This document shows, piece after piece, positions 8,705 through 18,294 of a stretch of DNA of 64,000 bases. Every line of letters begins with the position of its first letter. Within the stretch, counting starts at the first letter, position 1. The notes under the pieces were generated by a model, which saw only the letters and a program-made list of their open reading frames with translations, was not told the DNA's origin and did not search any database. Source of the DNA: an uncultured Pelagibacteraceae bacterium (GTDB lineage: Bacteria > Pseudomonadota > Alphaproteobacteria > Pelagibacterales > Pelagibacteraceae); assembly GCA_902552345.1 (NCBI GenBank), contig CACDGO010000001.1, forward strand, positions 62,001 through 126,000, read 5' to 3'. A program made the position numbers and the translations under genes.

Positions 8705-9304
8705 GTGATTCATTTTAAAAAATTAATATTTATTTCAATTTATTTTATTGTAATAGCCTGCTCTTCAATCCCAAAAAATACACAAAATAGTTGCGCTATC
8801 TTTGAAGAAAGATATCTATGGTACAAACACTCAAAGGCTTCTTATGAAAAATGGGGAGCACCAATCCATTTACAACTAGCATTTGTTAAAAAAGAAAGTG
8901 ACTTCAATTGGCTAGCGAAACCTCCAAGAACTAAATTATTTAAAGTAATACCATTTAAAAGACCTTCATCTTCATTTGGATATTCTCAAGCTGTGAAAGG
9001 AACATGGGAGCAATATAAAAGAGAAACAAATAATCCACTAGCTACAAGAGCGAGATTTAAAGATTCAGTAGATTTTATAGGGTGGTATATTTATAAAACA
9101 AATAAAATATTGAAAATTTCTAAAAAAGATCCTTATCGACAGTATTTAGCCTATTATAAGGGTTGGGGAGATTATAAAAATTACTCAAAAGATAAAAAAG
9201 CTATAATATATGCAAAGTCGGTTAAGGATATGGCAATTAAATATAGAAAACAATTAAAGTTATGTAAAAAAAATCTAGATAAAAATAAATATATTATTTT
9301 TTAA
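8705..9304 (+). CDS. Lytic transglycosylase-like lipoprotein
   Basis: 199 aa from a GTG start. The N-terminus is a lipoprotein signal (YFIVIAC|SS) with the lipobox Cys at about residue 19. The central part (LQLAFVKKESDFN, SSFGYSQAVKGTWEQY) matches the SLT/lysozyme-like pattern of a catalytic Glu followed by a G-Y-x-Q segment. Probably an outer-membrane anchored muramidase. The GTG is accepted because it starts a complete lipoprotein signal and no better ATG exists. Its 3' end overlaps the convergent RND gene by 11 bp. Confidence 0.72.
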   Translation: MIHFKKLIFISIYFIVIACSSIPKNTQNSCAIFEERYLWYKHSKASYEKWGAPIHLQLAFVKKESDFNWLAKPPRTKLFKVIPFKRPSSSFGYSQAVKGTWEQYKRETNNPLATRARFKDSVDFIGWYIYKTNKILKISKKDPYRQYLAYYKGWGDYKNYSKDKKAIIYAKSVKDMAIKYRKQLKLCKKNLDKNKYIIF

Positions 9305-12300
9305 GCTGTCTTTGTAATTCAATCTCAACAGCATCCATCCTCTTAGTTCCTCTTCCAACAATTGTGTAAACAGTCGGAATTACATAAAGAGTGAAAAAGG
9401 TAGAAAATAACATTCCACCAAAAATCGTTATACCAACAGTTAAGCGACTTGCTGCGCCGGGGCCAGTCCCAAGAATAAGTGGTAAAACACCAATTATTGT
9501 TGAGATACTTGTCATAAGAATGGGTCTTAATCTTATCGCCGCCGCTTCAAAAACTGCGACTTCTAAATTTTTTCCTTCCTTTCTTAACTGATTTGCAAAT
9601 TCTACAATTAGGATACCGTTTTTAGCTGAGAGACCGATCAAAATAATTAAGGCTATCTGACTATAAACATTTAATGAAGACCCAACTACTAGTAAACCAA
9701 TTAATCCACCAAGAATAGCCATAGGCACAGTTAACATAATTGTTAGTGGATGCCTCCAGCTTTCAAATTGAGCACTCATGGCTAGGTAAGCAGTAATTAA
9801 TGCTAAAGCAAATATTACATAAAGTTCAGTGTTGGTTTTTTTATACTCTTCACTTTCACCTTTATAAGCAATTTTTGCTTGAGGAGTATTTTGTTCTACA
9901 ACACTTACTAAAAACTTCAGAGCCTCATCAAGTGAATAGTCTCCCACAAGTCTTGCCGAGATAGTGACTGCTTTTTGTCTATTGTACCTAGCTAAGAACG
10001 GAGATTGTCCCTCTTCATCGTATGCAACTAAGTTTGACACAGAAACAAGCTTTCCATTATTTTTAGACCTTACGAAAACTTTACTTATACTATCTGGTTC
10101 TTGTCTATCTTTGATATCACCTTGCAAAATTATAGAATATTCTTTTCCATCTCTAGTAAAGTTTGTAACTCTTTTAGAACCAAAAATTGTTTCTATAGTT
10201 TTTCCAATATCTTCTGTCGAGACTCCTAGATCAGCAGCTTTTTTTTGATCTATCTTAACATTCAATTGAGGTTTGTTTAGATCGAAGTCATCTTGAATAG
10301 AAGTAAGGCTAGGATTTTTTCTTGCCTCTTTTTTAATTATCTCTTTCCACTCAATCAATTGTTCGTATGTATTACCTAAAATAACAAATTGGATTGGACT
10401 TTCTATTCCTCCAGTCCTTATCCCCTGAGGCATTATTGGAAAAGCCAAAACACCTGGTACTTTTGTAATTTTTCCAAAAGACTCTCTCATTATCTCAACT
10501 CCATGACGGTCTCTTTTAGCCCAAGGCTCTAAAAGAACAATTATAAAACCACTATTTACTTGTTTAGCTGACTTACCAAAACCTGGAACTCGCATAATTA
10601 ATTTTCTATATTCACCTTTACCTACACTTGGAAGTAACAATTCCTCAATCTCCTCTGCTCTATCTTTGGTAAAATTAAAGCCGGATCCTTGAGGAGCTTT
10701 TACAATTACAAAAAATGCCCCCCTATCTTCAGGTGCAATTAATTCTTTCTTAGCAAAATTAAAAAAGAATATTGTTAATGCAAGTGTTCCTAATAAAAAA
10801 ATAGTTATTGTTTTCCTTTTCTTTATCCAATTTAATAGTGAAACTTTATAAAGGTATGTGAGATCTTTTAAAAACTTTTCAAACTTTAAAACAATTTTTG
10901 ATTTTTGCATATTTTTTTGTAAAAATTTACTAGCCAACATTGGACTTAATGATAGTGCAACAAAACTAGAAATAATTACAGCCGATGCAAGAGTGATTGC
11001 TGTTTGAGTAAAAAGCACTCCCGTGATTCCTTTTATAAAAATAAGGGGAACAAATACTGCTACTAGCACAACAGTTGTAGCAATTATTGCAAATGATACC
11101 TGTTTAGCTCCTTTATAGGCTGCAACTAAAGGTGTATCTCCTAACTCTATTCTTCTCACTATATTTTCGAGCATCACAATGGCATCGTCAACTACAATAC
11201 CGATAGCTAAAACTAAGGCCATCAAAGTAAAAAGGTTTATTGAAAAATCAAAAATATAAATTGATAAAAATGTTGAGATTAATGAAACTGGTAACGCTAT
11301 TAAAGGTACAACCAAAGCTCTTAGGTTGCCTAGAAATAGATAAATAATAACAGTCACCAATATTAATGCAATGATCAGCGTCTTATAAACTTCTTTAATA
11401 GCAGATTTTATATAATTACTTCTATCAAATGAAACTTCCAAGGTAGTACCTGGCGGTAAGCTTGGCTTTAATTCTTTTATCTTTTTTTTGATCCCATTAG
11501 CTACTGCGATGGTGTTTGCATCAGATTGTTGATATATTCCTATTCCAACAACTTGCTTTCCATTACCTTTAAAAAGAGTTCTTGTTGACTCAGCTCCTAA
11601 TTCGATTTTTGAAACATCTGATAAGGTTATAATTGAACCGTCCTTAGCTCTTTTTAGAGGTAGATTTTTATAATTTTCAACTTCTTTATAAGCTTTGTCG
11701 AGTTTTATAGTGAGATCGATATCCTTTGACTCAATTCGCCCAGCTGGGAATTCTGTATTTTCACTTCTTAGCACTGCTTCTACTTCTTGAGTGGTTAGAT
11801 CTCTCGCAGCTAAAGCGATTGGATCTAGCCAAACTCTGAGCGAAAGTTCTCTTTGACCTCCAAGACGAACTCTCCCCACACCATCAACAGTCGAAAAAGT
11901 GTCAGTTAAATATCTATCAGCATAATCAGTCAACTCTAAATCAGTCATTGTTTCAGAATTAAAAGACAACCACATAGTAGTCCTCATCCCAGCACTTTGT
12001 TTGAAAATTTCAGGCTGTTCTGCTCCCTCCGGTAAATTATCTAAAACTCTTGACACTGAGCTCCTAACGTCGTTAGCAACATCATCTAAATTTAGACTAG
12101 TTTCAAACGTGAGTGTAATTCTTGAGCTTTCATCTTCACTAAAGGAGTCAATCGTTTCCAAACCTGGTGTTCCTCCAACAAAATCCTCGATTTTTTGAGT
12201 TATTTGAGTGTCAACTATCTCTGCGGAGGCTCCTCTATAATCAGTTTGAATAGTAACAACAGGAGGCTGGACATCCGGAAGCTCGTCAGTGGGAATTTCT

Positions 12301-12389
12301 TGAAAAGTAACAAGACCAAATATCACTAACACTAAACTCATTACTGATGCTACGACAGGTCTTTTTATAGATAAGTCTGTTAAAAACAT
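9294..12389 (-). CDS. RND family multidrug efflux permease (AcrB/MexB type)
   Basis: 1031 aa, full-length HAE1/RND inner-membrane pump. It begins MFLTDLSIKRPVVASVMSLV. The proton-relay Asp pair is in TM4 (IGIVVDDAIVMLENIV), and the TM10 Lys in LIGLSAKNGILIVEFANQ is present. Two large periplasmic porter domains follow TM1 and TM7, with the internal repeat expected of RND proteins. It exports amphiphilic compounds with an adaptor and an outer-membrane channel. The adaptor is the next gene upstream in the operon (start at 13262, zero gap); no TolC-like gene is in the window. Confidence 0.93.
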   Translation of the reverse strand: MFLTDLSIKRPVVASVMSLVLVIFGLVTFQEIPTDELPDVQPPVVTIQTDYRGASAEIVDTQITQKIEDFVGGTPGLETIDSFSEDESSRITLTFETSLNLDDVANDVRSSVSRVLDNLPEGAEQPEIFKQSAGMRTTMWLSFNSETMTDLELTDYADRYLTDTFSTVDGVGRVRLGGQRELSLRVWLDPIALAARDLTTQEVEAVLRSENTEFPAGRIESKDIDLTIKLDKAYKEVENYKNLPLKRAKDGSIITLSDVSKIELGAESTRTLFKGNGKQVVGIGIYQQSDANTIAVANGIKKKIKELKPSLPPGTTLEVSFDRSNYIKSAIKEVYKTLIIALILVTVIIYLFLGNLRALVVPLIALPVSLISTFLSIYIFDFSINLFTLMALVLAIGIVVDDAIVMLENIVRRIELGDTPLVAAYKGAKQVSFAIIATTVVLVAVFVPLIFIKGITGVLFTQTAITLASAVIISSFVALSLSPMLASKFLQKNMQKSKIVLKFEKFLKDLTYLYKVSLLNWIKKRKTITIFLLGTLALTIFFFNFAKKELIAPEDRGAFFVIVKAPQGSGFNFTKDRAEEIEELLLPSVGKGEYRKLIMRVPGFGKSAKQVNSGFIIVLLEPWAKRDRHGVEIMRESFGKITKVPGVLAFPIMPQGIRTGGIESPIQFVILGNTYEQLIEWKEIIKKEARKNPSLTSIQDDFDLNKPQLNVKIDQKKAADLGVSTEDIGKTIETIFGSKRVTNFTRDGKEYSIILQGDIKDRQEPDSISKVFVRSKNNGKLVSVSNLVAYDEEGQSPFLARYNRQKAVTISARLVGDYSLDEALKFLVSVVEQNTPQAKIAYKGESEEYKKTNTELYVIFALALITAYLAMSAQFESWRHPLTIMLTVPMAILGGLIGLLVVGSSLNVYSQIALIILIGLSAKNGILIVEFANQLRKEGKNLEVAVFEAAAIRLRPILMTSISTIIGVLPLILGTGPGAASRLTVGITIFGGMLFSTFFTLYVIPTVYTIVGRGTKRMDAVEIELQRQLKK

Positions 12390-13262
12390 TTAATTTCTAG
12401 GATTAATTTTTCTTATTTTGACATTATTTCTTACTTTTGAGACACCTTCTGTAATAACAAAGTCACCTTCATTTATTCCAGAGACAACAGAAACTTTACC
12501 AAAATTTCTCTTACCTATTTGAATATCTTTTTTTTTAGCAGTATCATCTTTGACTGTATAAACAAAAGCTGTGCTACCTTGGATTGTCACAGCACTTTCA
12601 GGAACACCAATTTGACTCGTTTCATCATATATGACTTTTACGGTCATTAATTGCCCTGGGATGATCTCAAAACTTGAATTATCTACTAAAACTCTAGATA
12701 AAATTGACCTTGTGGAAGGATCTATCCTCGAGCTGATTGTCTCAATTTTCCCTTGAAAAATTTTATTAAATGCTGAATTCGTAATATCTGCCCTTAGTCC
12801 TTTTTTTAGTATATTTACATAATTTTCTGGAACTTTGATATCTATAACTATCTTTTTTAAATCATCTAAAGTCACTATTAAACTTTCTGAGCCTAAAACG
12901 CCTTGCGCAATTTCTCGTTTACCTAATTTTCCTTCAAAGTCAGCAATTATTTCTTCACCGCTTTTAAGCTTTAAAATTACTTCACCTTTTTTTACAAATC
13001 TATTTTCAATATTTAATTTTCCAGATACTTCAGTTGTTTTAATTCGATAAGTCTTTGAATTTTGCGCAATAGCAGTTCCAAATGTTTCAATACTTTTATA
13101 AAATAAAGATTTCTCAACTTGTTCAACAATTACTCCTGGAGCAGGTCTTACACTAAATTTTTTTTTAAAGTGTAATCCTATAAAATGTCTTGCAGCTATA
13201 ATCGCAAAAATACCTATAAAAAAGATGATTAAAAAAATTTTTAATTTTGAAAATGTTTTCAT
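12390..13262 (-). CDS. RND efflux periplasmic adaptor (MFP) lacking the alpha-helical hairpin
   Basis: The start is set at MKTFSKLKIF (13262), because that ATG overlaps the sseA stop (ATGA) and begins the membrane anchor; the ORF track start 27 bp upstream lies inside sseA. 290 aa: N-terminal TM, then the first half of the lipoyl domain (VKKGEVILKLKSGEE) runs directly into the second half (IIADFEGKLGKREIAQG). The usual ~60-150 residue coiled-coil hairpin is therefore missing. The beta-barrel (IDIKVPENYV) and membrane-proximal domain (GVPESAVTIQG) follow normally. Pairs with the RND permease. Confidence 0.88.
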   Translation of the reverse strand: MKTFSKLKIFLIIFFIGIFAIIAARHFIGLHFKKKFSVRPAPGVIVEQVEKSLFYKSIETFGTAIAQNSKTYRIKTTEVSGKLNIENRFVKKGEVILKLKSGEEIIADFEGKLGKREIAQGVLGSESLIVTLDDLKKIVIDIKVPENYVNILKKGLRADITNSAFNKIFQGKIETISSRIDPSTRSILSRVLVDNSSFEIIPGQLMTVKVIYDETSQIGVPESAVTIQGSTAFVYTVKDDTAKKKDIQIGKRNFGKVSVVSGINEGDFVITEGVSKVRNNVKIRKINPRN

Positions 13263-14077
13263 TTTTTTTCTAGTCCGTACTCTGACCATGAGCCGTCATA
13301 GATAGTTGGCTTTTTACCACTTATGATAGAATTAGCTAGTCCTAAAATACATGCAGTAACACCAGATCCACATGTAAAAGCTATATCTTTGTTATTGTCT
13401 ATTTGATTTTGATTAAAAATATTGATCAATTCATCTCTTTTTTTAAAAGTACGATCTTCGTTTAAAAGTAATTGAAAAGGTAAATTTTTAGAGCCCTCAA
13501 CATGACCACTTTTCAAACCCTGTCTTGGTTCCGGTTGTATACCTAAAAATCTTTGTTTGCTTCTAGCATCTATAAGCTGAAATTTTTTACTTGATATATT
13601 ATCTTCGACTTGTTTTTTATTTATAAGAATTGATTTATTCTCTCTAGCTTTATAATTTGTTTTAAAAATTTTTATTGACTCTTTTGAGGTCGGTCTTTTT
13701 TCTCTTAACCACTTTTTAAAATCTCCATCTAACACTGAAACAAGATTAGTATCGTGATCGAAATAAATAAAAGTGTACCAAACTCTACAAGCACTGTAGA
13801 CATCAGAATTGTCATAGATAACTATATGGTCAGAGTTTTTTAAACCTAGATTGGAAATGATTTCTTCCCATTTTTGCATTGACGGTAGCATATGTGGTAA
13901 TGAAGTGTTCTGATTTGAATTCTTATCAATATCAAAAAAAATTGAATTTTTTATATGATTCAACTTAAATTCTTCCTCAGCATTTCTATTTGAATTAGGT
14001 AAGCACCACGTAGCGTCTAAAATCTTAACATAGTCAATATTTTTTTCCAGCCATTCCGTAGTAACAAGTTGTTTCAT
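13259..14077 (-). CDS. sseA: 3-mercaptopyruvate/thiosulfate sulfurtransferase (tandem rhodanese)
   Basis: 272 aa with two rhodanese domains: N-terminal inactive (LDATWCLP, HIKNSIFFDID) and C-terminal active (LIDARSKQRF, GHVEGSKNLPF). The catalytic loop FTCGSGVTACI carries the nucleophilic Cys in the CGSGVT form typical of mercaptopyruvate sulfurtransferases. It transfers sulfane sulfur to thiols or cyanide. It overlaps msrA by 1 bp upstream and the MFP gene by 4 bp downstream, so msrA-sseA-MFP-RND looks like one transcript. Confidence 0.92.
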   Translation of the reverse strand: MKQLVTTEWLEKNIDYVKILDATWCLPNSNRNAEEEFKLNHIKNSIFFDIDKNSNQNTSLPHMLPSMQKWEEIISNLGLKNSDHIVIYDNSDVYSACRVWYTFIYFDHDTNLVSVLDGDFKKWLREKRPTSKESIKIFKTNYKARENKSILINKKQVEDNISSKKFQLIDARSKQRFLGIQPEPRQGLKSGHVEGSKNLPFQLLLNEDRTFKKRDELINIFNQNQIDNNKDIAFTCGSGVTACILGLANSIISGKKPTIYDGSWSEYGLEKK

Positions 14078-14523
14078 TATCTATTCTTTTCGAAGTATCT
14101 TTGATGATATTCCTCTGCTTTACAATAATTTTTAAGTGGAGAAATATTGGTTTGAATTTTTCCATTAAGCTCTTTATTAAAAATTTCCATAACTTCTTTT
14201 GCTTCTTTTTTTTGATCTTCATCTTCATAGAAGATTTCACTTCGATATTGAGTTCCAATATCTGGAAATTGCATATCTTTTTGAGTGGGATCGTGCATCT
14301 TAAAAAATAAATCTAAAATTTTTTTGAATGAAATAATTTTCTCGTCAAAAGTTAATCTTACAACCTCAGCATGACCAGTATTACCCTTGCAAACTTCTTT
14401 GTAGGATACTATAGGATTATATCCGCCAGCATAACCTACCTCGGTACCAATAATACCTGGTTTGCTTTTAAAGTTTTCCTCAGGGCCCCAGAAGCACCCT
14501 AGTCCGAGTGTACATTTCTTCAT
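14077..14523 (-). CDS. msrA: Peptide-methionine (S)-S-oxide reductase MsrA
   Basis: 148 aa. The catalytic GCFWGPEE motif is near the N-terminus, followed by GTEVGYAGG and GHAEVVRLTFDE, which form the MsrA active site. The distal YCKAEEYHQRYF holds a Cys that could act in resolving. It repairs methionine sulfoxide in proteins, with reducing power from thioredoxin. First gene of the minus-strand msrA-sseA-efflux run. The stop overlaps the sseA ATG by one base. Confidence 0.96.
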   Translation of the reverse strand: MKKCTLGLGCFWGPEENFKSKPGIIGTEVGYAGGYNPIVSYKEVCKGNTGHAEVVRLTFDEKIISFKKILDLFFKMHDPTQKDMQFPDIGTQYRSEIFYEDEDQKKEAKEVMEIFNKELNGKIQTNISPLKNYCKAEEYHQRYFEKNR

Positions 14524-14555
14524 AAGTTAATTATACAGATATTGAGGATATTAAA

Positions 14556-15434
14556 TTGTTAACACGAAATCAATTAGGCGTATTGTACGGTATTGCATCA
14601 GTTGCATGTTTTGCGATGATGGATGCAAGTGTTAAATGGCTTGATATGTTTCCTGTAGGTCAAGTATTGTTTTCAAGGTTCTTTTTTGGCTTGATACCAA
14701 TTTTGATGCTTGTTCCTCGAAGCGAATTTAAAACTTTTTATAAAACAAGAAGACCTAAGTTACATGCATTTAGAGCAATTACAGGCACGCTAGCAATAAT
14801 TGCTTTATTTATAGCATTGAGAGAAATACCTTTGGCAGATGTAGTAAGCTTAACTTTTGGAGGCCCTATTTTCGTTACGTTAGGTTCAATATTTTTTTTA
14901 TCAGAAAAAGTTGGAGTTAAAAGATGGCTCGCTGTTTTAATTGGGTTTATTGGAATGTTGTTGATTGTAAAACCTGCTTATGAGGAATTAAATATATATT
15001 ATATTTTTCCAATAATTTTTTGTATTTTTTTTGCTTGCGTTGCTTTAAGTATAAGAAGCTTATCTTCAACAGAACCTAATTATAGAATAGCGCTTTATTT
15101 CTCACTTTTAAGTATGGTGGTAGGATTATTTACTTTACCGTTTGGATGGGTAATGCCGAATACATTTGAATTATTTCTTTTAATTTTTACAGGAATTATT
15201 GGCTCAGTTGCTAATATACTTTTAACTGTTTCATTAAGATTTGCTGAAGCTTCGCTAGTTACTCCAACTAAATATTTAAATTTAGTTTTTGCAATTTTAT
15301 TAGGTTATTTTATATGGAGTGAAATACCGAAACTTTTAACACTTGTGGGAGCTGGATTGATAATTGTAAGCTCTATAATTATTTTCATGAGGGAATCTGA
15401 ACTAAAAAAAAAAGTGGTAAGTTCTAGGCCGTGA
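14556..15434 (+). CDS. DMT superfamily (EamA) transporter
   Basis: 292 aa with about ten hydrophobic segments and two EamA repeats (MMDASVKWLDMFPVGQVLF; NYRIALYFSLLSMVVG). The ALREIPLADVVSLTFGGPIF stretch at the end of repeat 1 is characteristic of RhaT/YdcZ-like exporters. Start is TTG (14556) with GAGG about 8 bp upstream; the next ATG lies inside TM1 and would delete half of it. Likely a metabolite or amino-acid exporter; substrate unknown. The stop overlaps the GTG of the glycosylase gene (GTGA). Confidence 0.85.
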   Translation: MLTRNQLGVLYGIASVACFAMMDASVKWLDMFPVGQVLFSRFFFGLIPILMLVPRSEFKTFYKTRRPKLHAFRAITGTLAIIALFIALREIPLADVVSLTFGGPIFVTLGSIFFLSEKVGVKRWLAVLIGFIGMLLIVKPAYEELNIYYIFPIIFCIFFACVALSIRSLSSTEPNYRIALYFSLLSMVVGLFTLPFGWVMPNTFELFLLIFTGIIGSVANILLTVSLRFAEASLVTPTKYLNLVFAILLGYFIWSEIPKLLTLVGAGLIIVSSIIIFMRESELKKKVVSSRP

Positions 15435-16054
15435 GAAAGTACCCAAGTTATTGGTTAAAAGCTATTAAGATTTTATCTAAAAAAGATAAGGTTTTAAAGA
15501 AGCTCATACTAAAATATGATGACAAATTCTTAACAACTAAAAAAGATATCTTTTACTCTCTTTGCAAAAGTATAGTTGGTCAACAAATAAGTGTTTCAGC
15601 AGCAAATTCAGTATTTAAAAAGTTTCAGGTAAAATCTAAAAAAATTAATCCTGTTAATGTATCCAAATTGTCTTTAGTTCAATTAAAATCTTGTGGTTTA
15701 AGTAGACAAAAAGCTTTAGGTATAAAAGAATTGTCAATTAAATTTTTAAAAAAAGAATTTAATCCAAAACTTATTAATAAAATGAGTGATGAAGATGCTA
15801 TAATATATTTATCTAATCTTAGACAGATTGGAAGGTGGAGTGCTGAAATGATACTATTATTTACTTATAATCGATCAAATATATGGCCGTTACAGGATAT
15901 CGGTCTACTTAGAGCAATCTCCAATAACTATAAAAAGAAATATTATCCCCCAAAAAGTTTTTTGAAAAAACTTTATAAAAAGTTTACCCCTTATTGTTCA
16001 GTTGCCACTTGGTACCTTTGGCGTAGTATTGATGATGAACCAATTCAGTATTGA
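15431..16054 (+). CDS. DNA-3-methyladenine glycosylase II-like (HhH-GPD, AlkA family)
   Basis: 207 aa, GTG start coupled to the upstream DMT gene by a 4-bp overlap. The HhH-GPD fold is visible: FYSLCKSIVGQQIS at the front, the hairpin LSNLRQIGRWSAEMILLF, and the catalytic Asp in IWPLQDIGLLRAI. This is the short AlkA form without the N-terminal TBP-like domain. It excises alkylated purines in base excision repair. The last 10 bp overlap the convergent DUF1330 gene. Confidence 0.9.
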   Translation: MRKYPSYWLKAIKILSKKDKVLKKLILKYDDKFLTTKKDIFYSLCKSIVGQQISVSAANSVFKKFQVKSKKINPVNVSKLSLVQLKSCGLSRQKALGIKELSIKFLKKEFNPKLINKMSDEDAIIYLSNLRQIGRWSAEMILLFTYNRSNIWPLQDIGLLRAISNNYKKKYYPPKSFLKKLYKKFTPYCSVATWYLWRSIDDEPIQY

Positions 16055-16338
16055 GCACCCTCAACAGTTTGGTGTTGTCGGTCTGCAAAACCTTTAAGAA
16101 TCGAATGCGCAGCCTGATATTCTTTTGAATTATAAAAGTTATTTGCCTCATCATAAGACGGGAATTCAATTACAACTGTTCTTGGAGATTTATTGCCTTC
16201 ATTTGATGTTGATCTCCCACCCCTAATTAAAAATTTACCTTTATATTTTTCAACTGCTGCTCTAGCTTTGACTGCATATTCTTTCAACTTTTCCTCATTA
16301 TTTATACTTTTATAAACACACACTACATATCCTTTCAT
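16045..16338 (-). CDS. DUF1330 family protein
   Basis: 97 aa, a dimeric alpha-beta barrel-type fold by family knowledge. The diagnostic parts are YAVKARAAVEKYKGKFLIRGG and VVIEFPSYDEANNFYNSKEYQ. The second is nearly invariant in DUF1330. Biochemical role is not established. Preceded by a good SD on the minus strand (AAGGAG). Divergent from the phosphoribosyltransferase gene over 33 bp. Confidence 0.9.
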   Translation of the reverse strand: MKGYVVCVYKSINNEEKLKEYAVKARAAVEKYKGKFLIRGGRSTSNEGNKSPRTVVIEFPSYDEANNFYNSKEYQAAHSILKGFADRQHQTVEGAQY

Positions 16339-16371
16339 TTACAACTCCTTTAAAATAAATTAGCTTTCTTC

Positions 16372-16899
16372 ATGGCAGATAAACTTATCATTGATTGGAA
16401 AGAGTACAATCAAATCGTAGAAAAACTAGCCATACAGATCCATAAAAGTGGCTTTAAGCCTAATTTACTCATTGGAATAATGAGGGGCGGTGCTCCAATC
16501 ATAGATGTTTTGAGCCGTGTGTTTAAACTAAAATGTGCTTATTTAGCTGTAGAGTCCTATTCTGGTGATGGTGTTGAAGATCAACAAGGCGATTTAATTT
16601 TTTCAAGGGAAATGAGTTCAACTGTCCAAGAAATGAGCGGAAATATTCTATTATGTGATGATTTATCTGATACTGGAATCACATTAAACAAAAGTATCGA
16701 TTGGCTAAAAAAATACCCACCCTTGAAAGAAAATATAAAAGAAATTAGAACAGCTGTCTTATGGAAGAAAAAAGACTCTACTTTTGAACCTGATTTTTGT
16801 GCGCAAAAATTAGATAGCAATCCGTGGATTGTCCAGCCGTTTGAGCATTATGAAGAGATAAAAGTTGAGGACTTAATAGAGAAACATGAGAAGAATTAA
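16372..16899 (+). CDS. Purine phosphoribosyltransferase (Gpt/Hpt-like)
   Basis: 175 aa, type I PRTase. The PRPP-binding motif ILLCDDLSDTGITL is present, preceded by the LLIGIMRGGAPI loop and followed by RTAVLWKK. The C-terminal NPWIVQPFEHYEE matches Gpt-like xanthine-guanine enzymes, where a Trp/Phe stacks on the base. It converts a free purine base plus PRPP to the nucleotide. The convergent neighbour is a purine permease, which supports purine salvage. The exact base preference cannot be read from the sequence. Confidence 0.82.
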   Translation: MADKLIIDWKEYNQIVEKLAIQIHKSGFKPNLLIGIMRGGAPIIDVLSRVFKLKCAYLAVESYSGDGVEDQQGDLIFSREMSSTVQEMSGNILLCDDLSDTGITLNKSIDWLKKYPPLKENIKEIRTAVLWKKKDSTFEPDFCAQKLDSNPWIVQPFEHYEEIKVEDLIEKHEKN

Positions 16900-16926
16900 G
16901 GGCCAGAGTTACCCGGCCCTAAATTT
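16896..16926. terminator. Bidirectional rho-independent terminator
   Basis: The inverted repeat AGGGCC / GGCCCT (16899-16904 and 16915-16920) has a 10-nt loop. It is extended by A/T pairs and followed by AAATTTTT. It lies exactly between the convergent phosphoribosyltransferase and permease genes and has T-runs in both directions. Confidence 0.8.
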
Positions 16927-18237
16927 TTAAGCTACGTAGAAACTTACTACGCTAAATACTGCAATTACCCAAATTGCTGGTGAGGTTTTTCCAAATTTAC
17001 CAGTAAAGATTTGAATTAATGCGTAAGAGATGAATGCAAGAGCAATTCCATTACTTATACTGTAAGTTAATGGCATGGTTATCATAGCTACAACTGCCGG
17101 CCCAGACTCAGCTATATCATTCCACTCAATATCTGTAATGTTCCTAACAAACAAAATCGCTACATATAATAATGCTGCTCCATCTATTTCCTTTGGAAGA
17201 CTTGTAGCTAAAGGTGAAAAGAACAAACACGCTAAAAACAGAACTCCAATAACTAACGAAGTCATTCCTGTTCTTCCACCTGCTTTTACACCAGCACCTG
17301 ACTCTACATAACTTGTAACTGTTGTTGTGCCCATCACAGCACCTGCAACTGTTCCAACACTATCAGATAGCATAGCTTTGTTTATATCTTGCACTTTACC
17401 TTTTTTATCTACTTTGCCTGCTACGTTAGCAACAGATGTTAACGTTCCTGCTGTATCAAAAAAGTCAATAAACAATAAAGTAAAAACTATTGAAGCCATA
17501 CCTGCCGTGAGGGCAGCTTTGAGATCAAACTCAAATAGATAAGTCATTGGGGGAATTGATCCAACCACTCCATTAAACTTTGCTAAACCTGTTGCCCAAG
17601 CAATTATACTAAATAGCAGAATACCTATTATAATATTTCCCCTTATTTTCATTTTTTCTAACACAATCATAAAGACAAAAGCCAAACATCCTAAAAGGAC
17701 TAGAGGATTTTTAATATCACCGAGAGTTACAAGCGTAACAGGATGATCTCCAACAACTCCCATTATCTCAAGACCGATAATTGCTAAAAATAGTCCAATT
17801 CCGGCTCCTATTCCAAGTTTTAAACTTTTTGGTATCGAGTTGATTAACCAAGCTCGTAATGGAGTTAATGAAATTGCTAAGAAGATTACACCAGCAACTA
17901 AAACTGCACCCAATGCTGCTTGAGGAGTATAACCCATTCCTGCGACTACACCATAAGCAACAAAAGCGTTTATACCCATACCAGGAGCTAGTCCTATTGG
18001 CCATGTACGTCCATGGAACGCCATTATAAAACAAGCAACTGCTGTAGCTAAAATTGTTGCAGTGAAAACCGCACCAAAATCAAAAAAACCTTTTTCTGTT
18101 CCAGCAAATTCACCAGATAAGATAAAAGGATTTAAAAACATTATGTAAGCCATTGTAAGAAAGGTCGTTACCCCGGCTATTACCTCTGTTTTAAAATTTG
18201 TTTTATGTTTTCTATATTCAAAATATTTTTCCATCAT
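16927..18237 (-). CDS. NCS2 family purine permease (AzgA-like)
   Basis: 436 aa, 12-14 hydrophobic segments. The N-terminal KTNFKTEVIAGVTTFLTMAY and the TM3 region PIGLAPGMGINAF are hallmarks of the AzgA branch that transports hypoxanthine, adenine and guanine. A second signature is LFIDFFDTAGTLTSVAN, carrying the conserved Asp in TM8, followed by the TM10 region TTTVTSYVESGAGVKAGGRTG. Imports purine bases by proton symport. Start at 18237 has GGAGG 9 bp upstream. Convergent with the purine phosphoribosyltransferase gene. Confidence 0.92.
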   Translation of the reverse strand: MMEKYFEYRKHKTNFKTEVIAGVTTFLTMAYIMFLNPFILSGEFAGTEKGFFDFGAVFTATILATAVACFIMAFHGRTWPIGLAPGMGINAFVAYGVVAGMGYTPQAALGAVLVAGVIFLAISLTPLRAWLINSIPKSLKLGIGAGIGLFLAIIGLEIMGVVGDHPVTLVTLGDIKNPLVLLGCLAFVFMIVLEKMKIRGNIIIGILLFSIIAWATGLAKFNGVVGSIPPMTYLFEFDLKAALTAGMASIVFTLLFIDFFDTAGTLTSVANVAGKVDKKGKVQDINKAMLSDSVGTVAGAVMGTTTVTSYVESGAGVKAGGRTGMTSLVIGVLFLACLFFSPLATSLPKEIDGAALLYVAILFVRNITDIEWNDIAESGPAVVAMITMPLTYSISNGIALAFISYALIQIFTGKFGKTSPAIWVIAVFSVVSFYVA

Positions 18238-18294
18238 AAAATTAAACCTCCGTTTAAAGTTTATTACTCTATATATGTATCAAAATCTTAACTA

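Noticed and set aside
9391-12198. Plus-strand ORFs inside the RND pump gene
   Set aside because: All are antisense to a full-length conserved gene and have no motifs.
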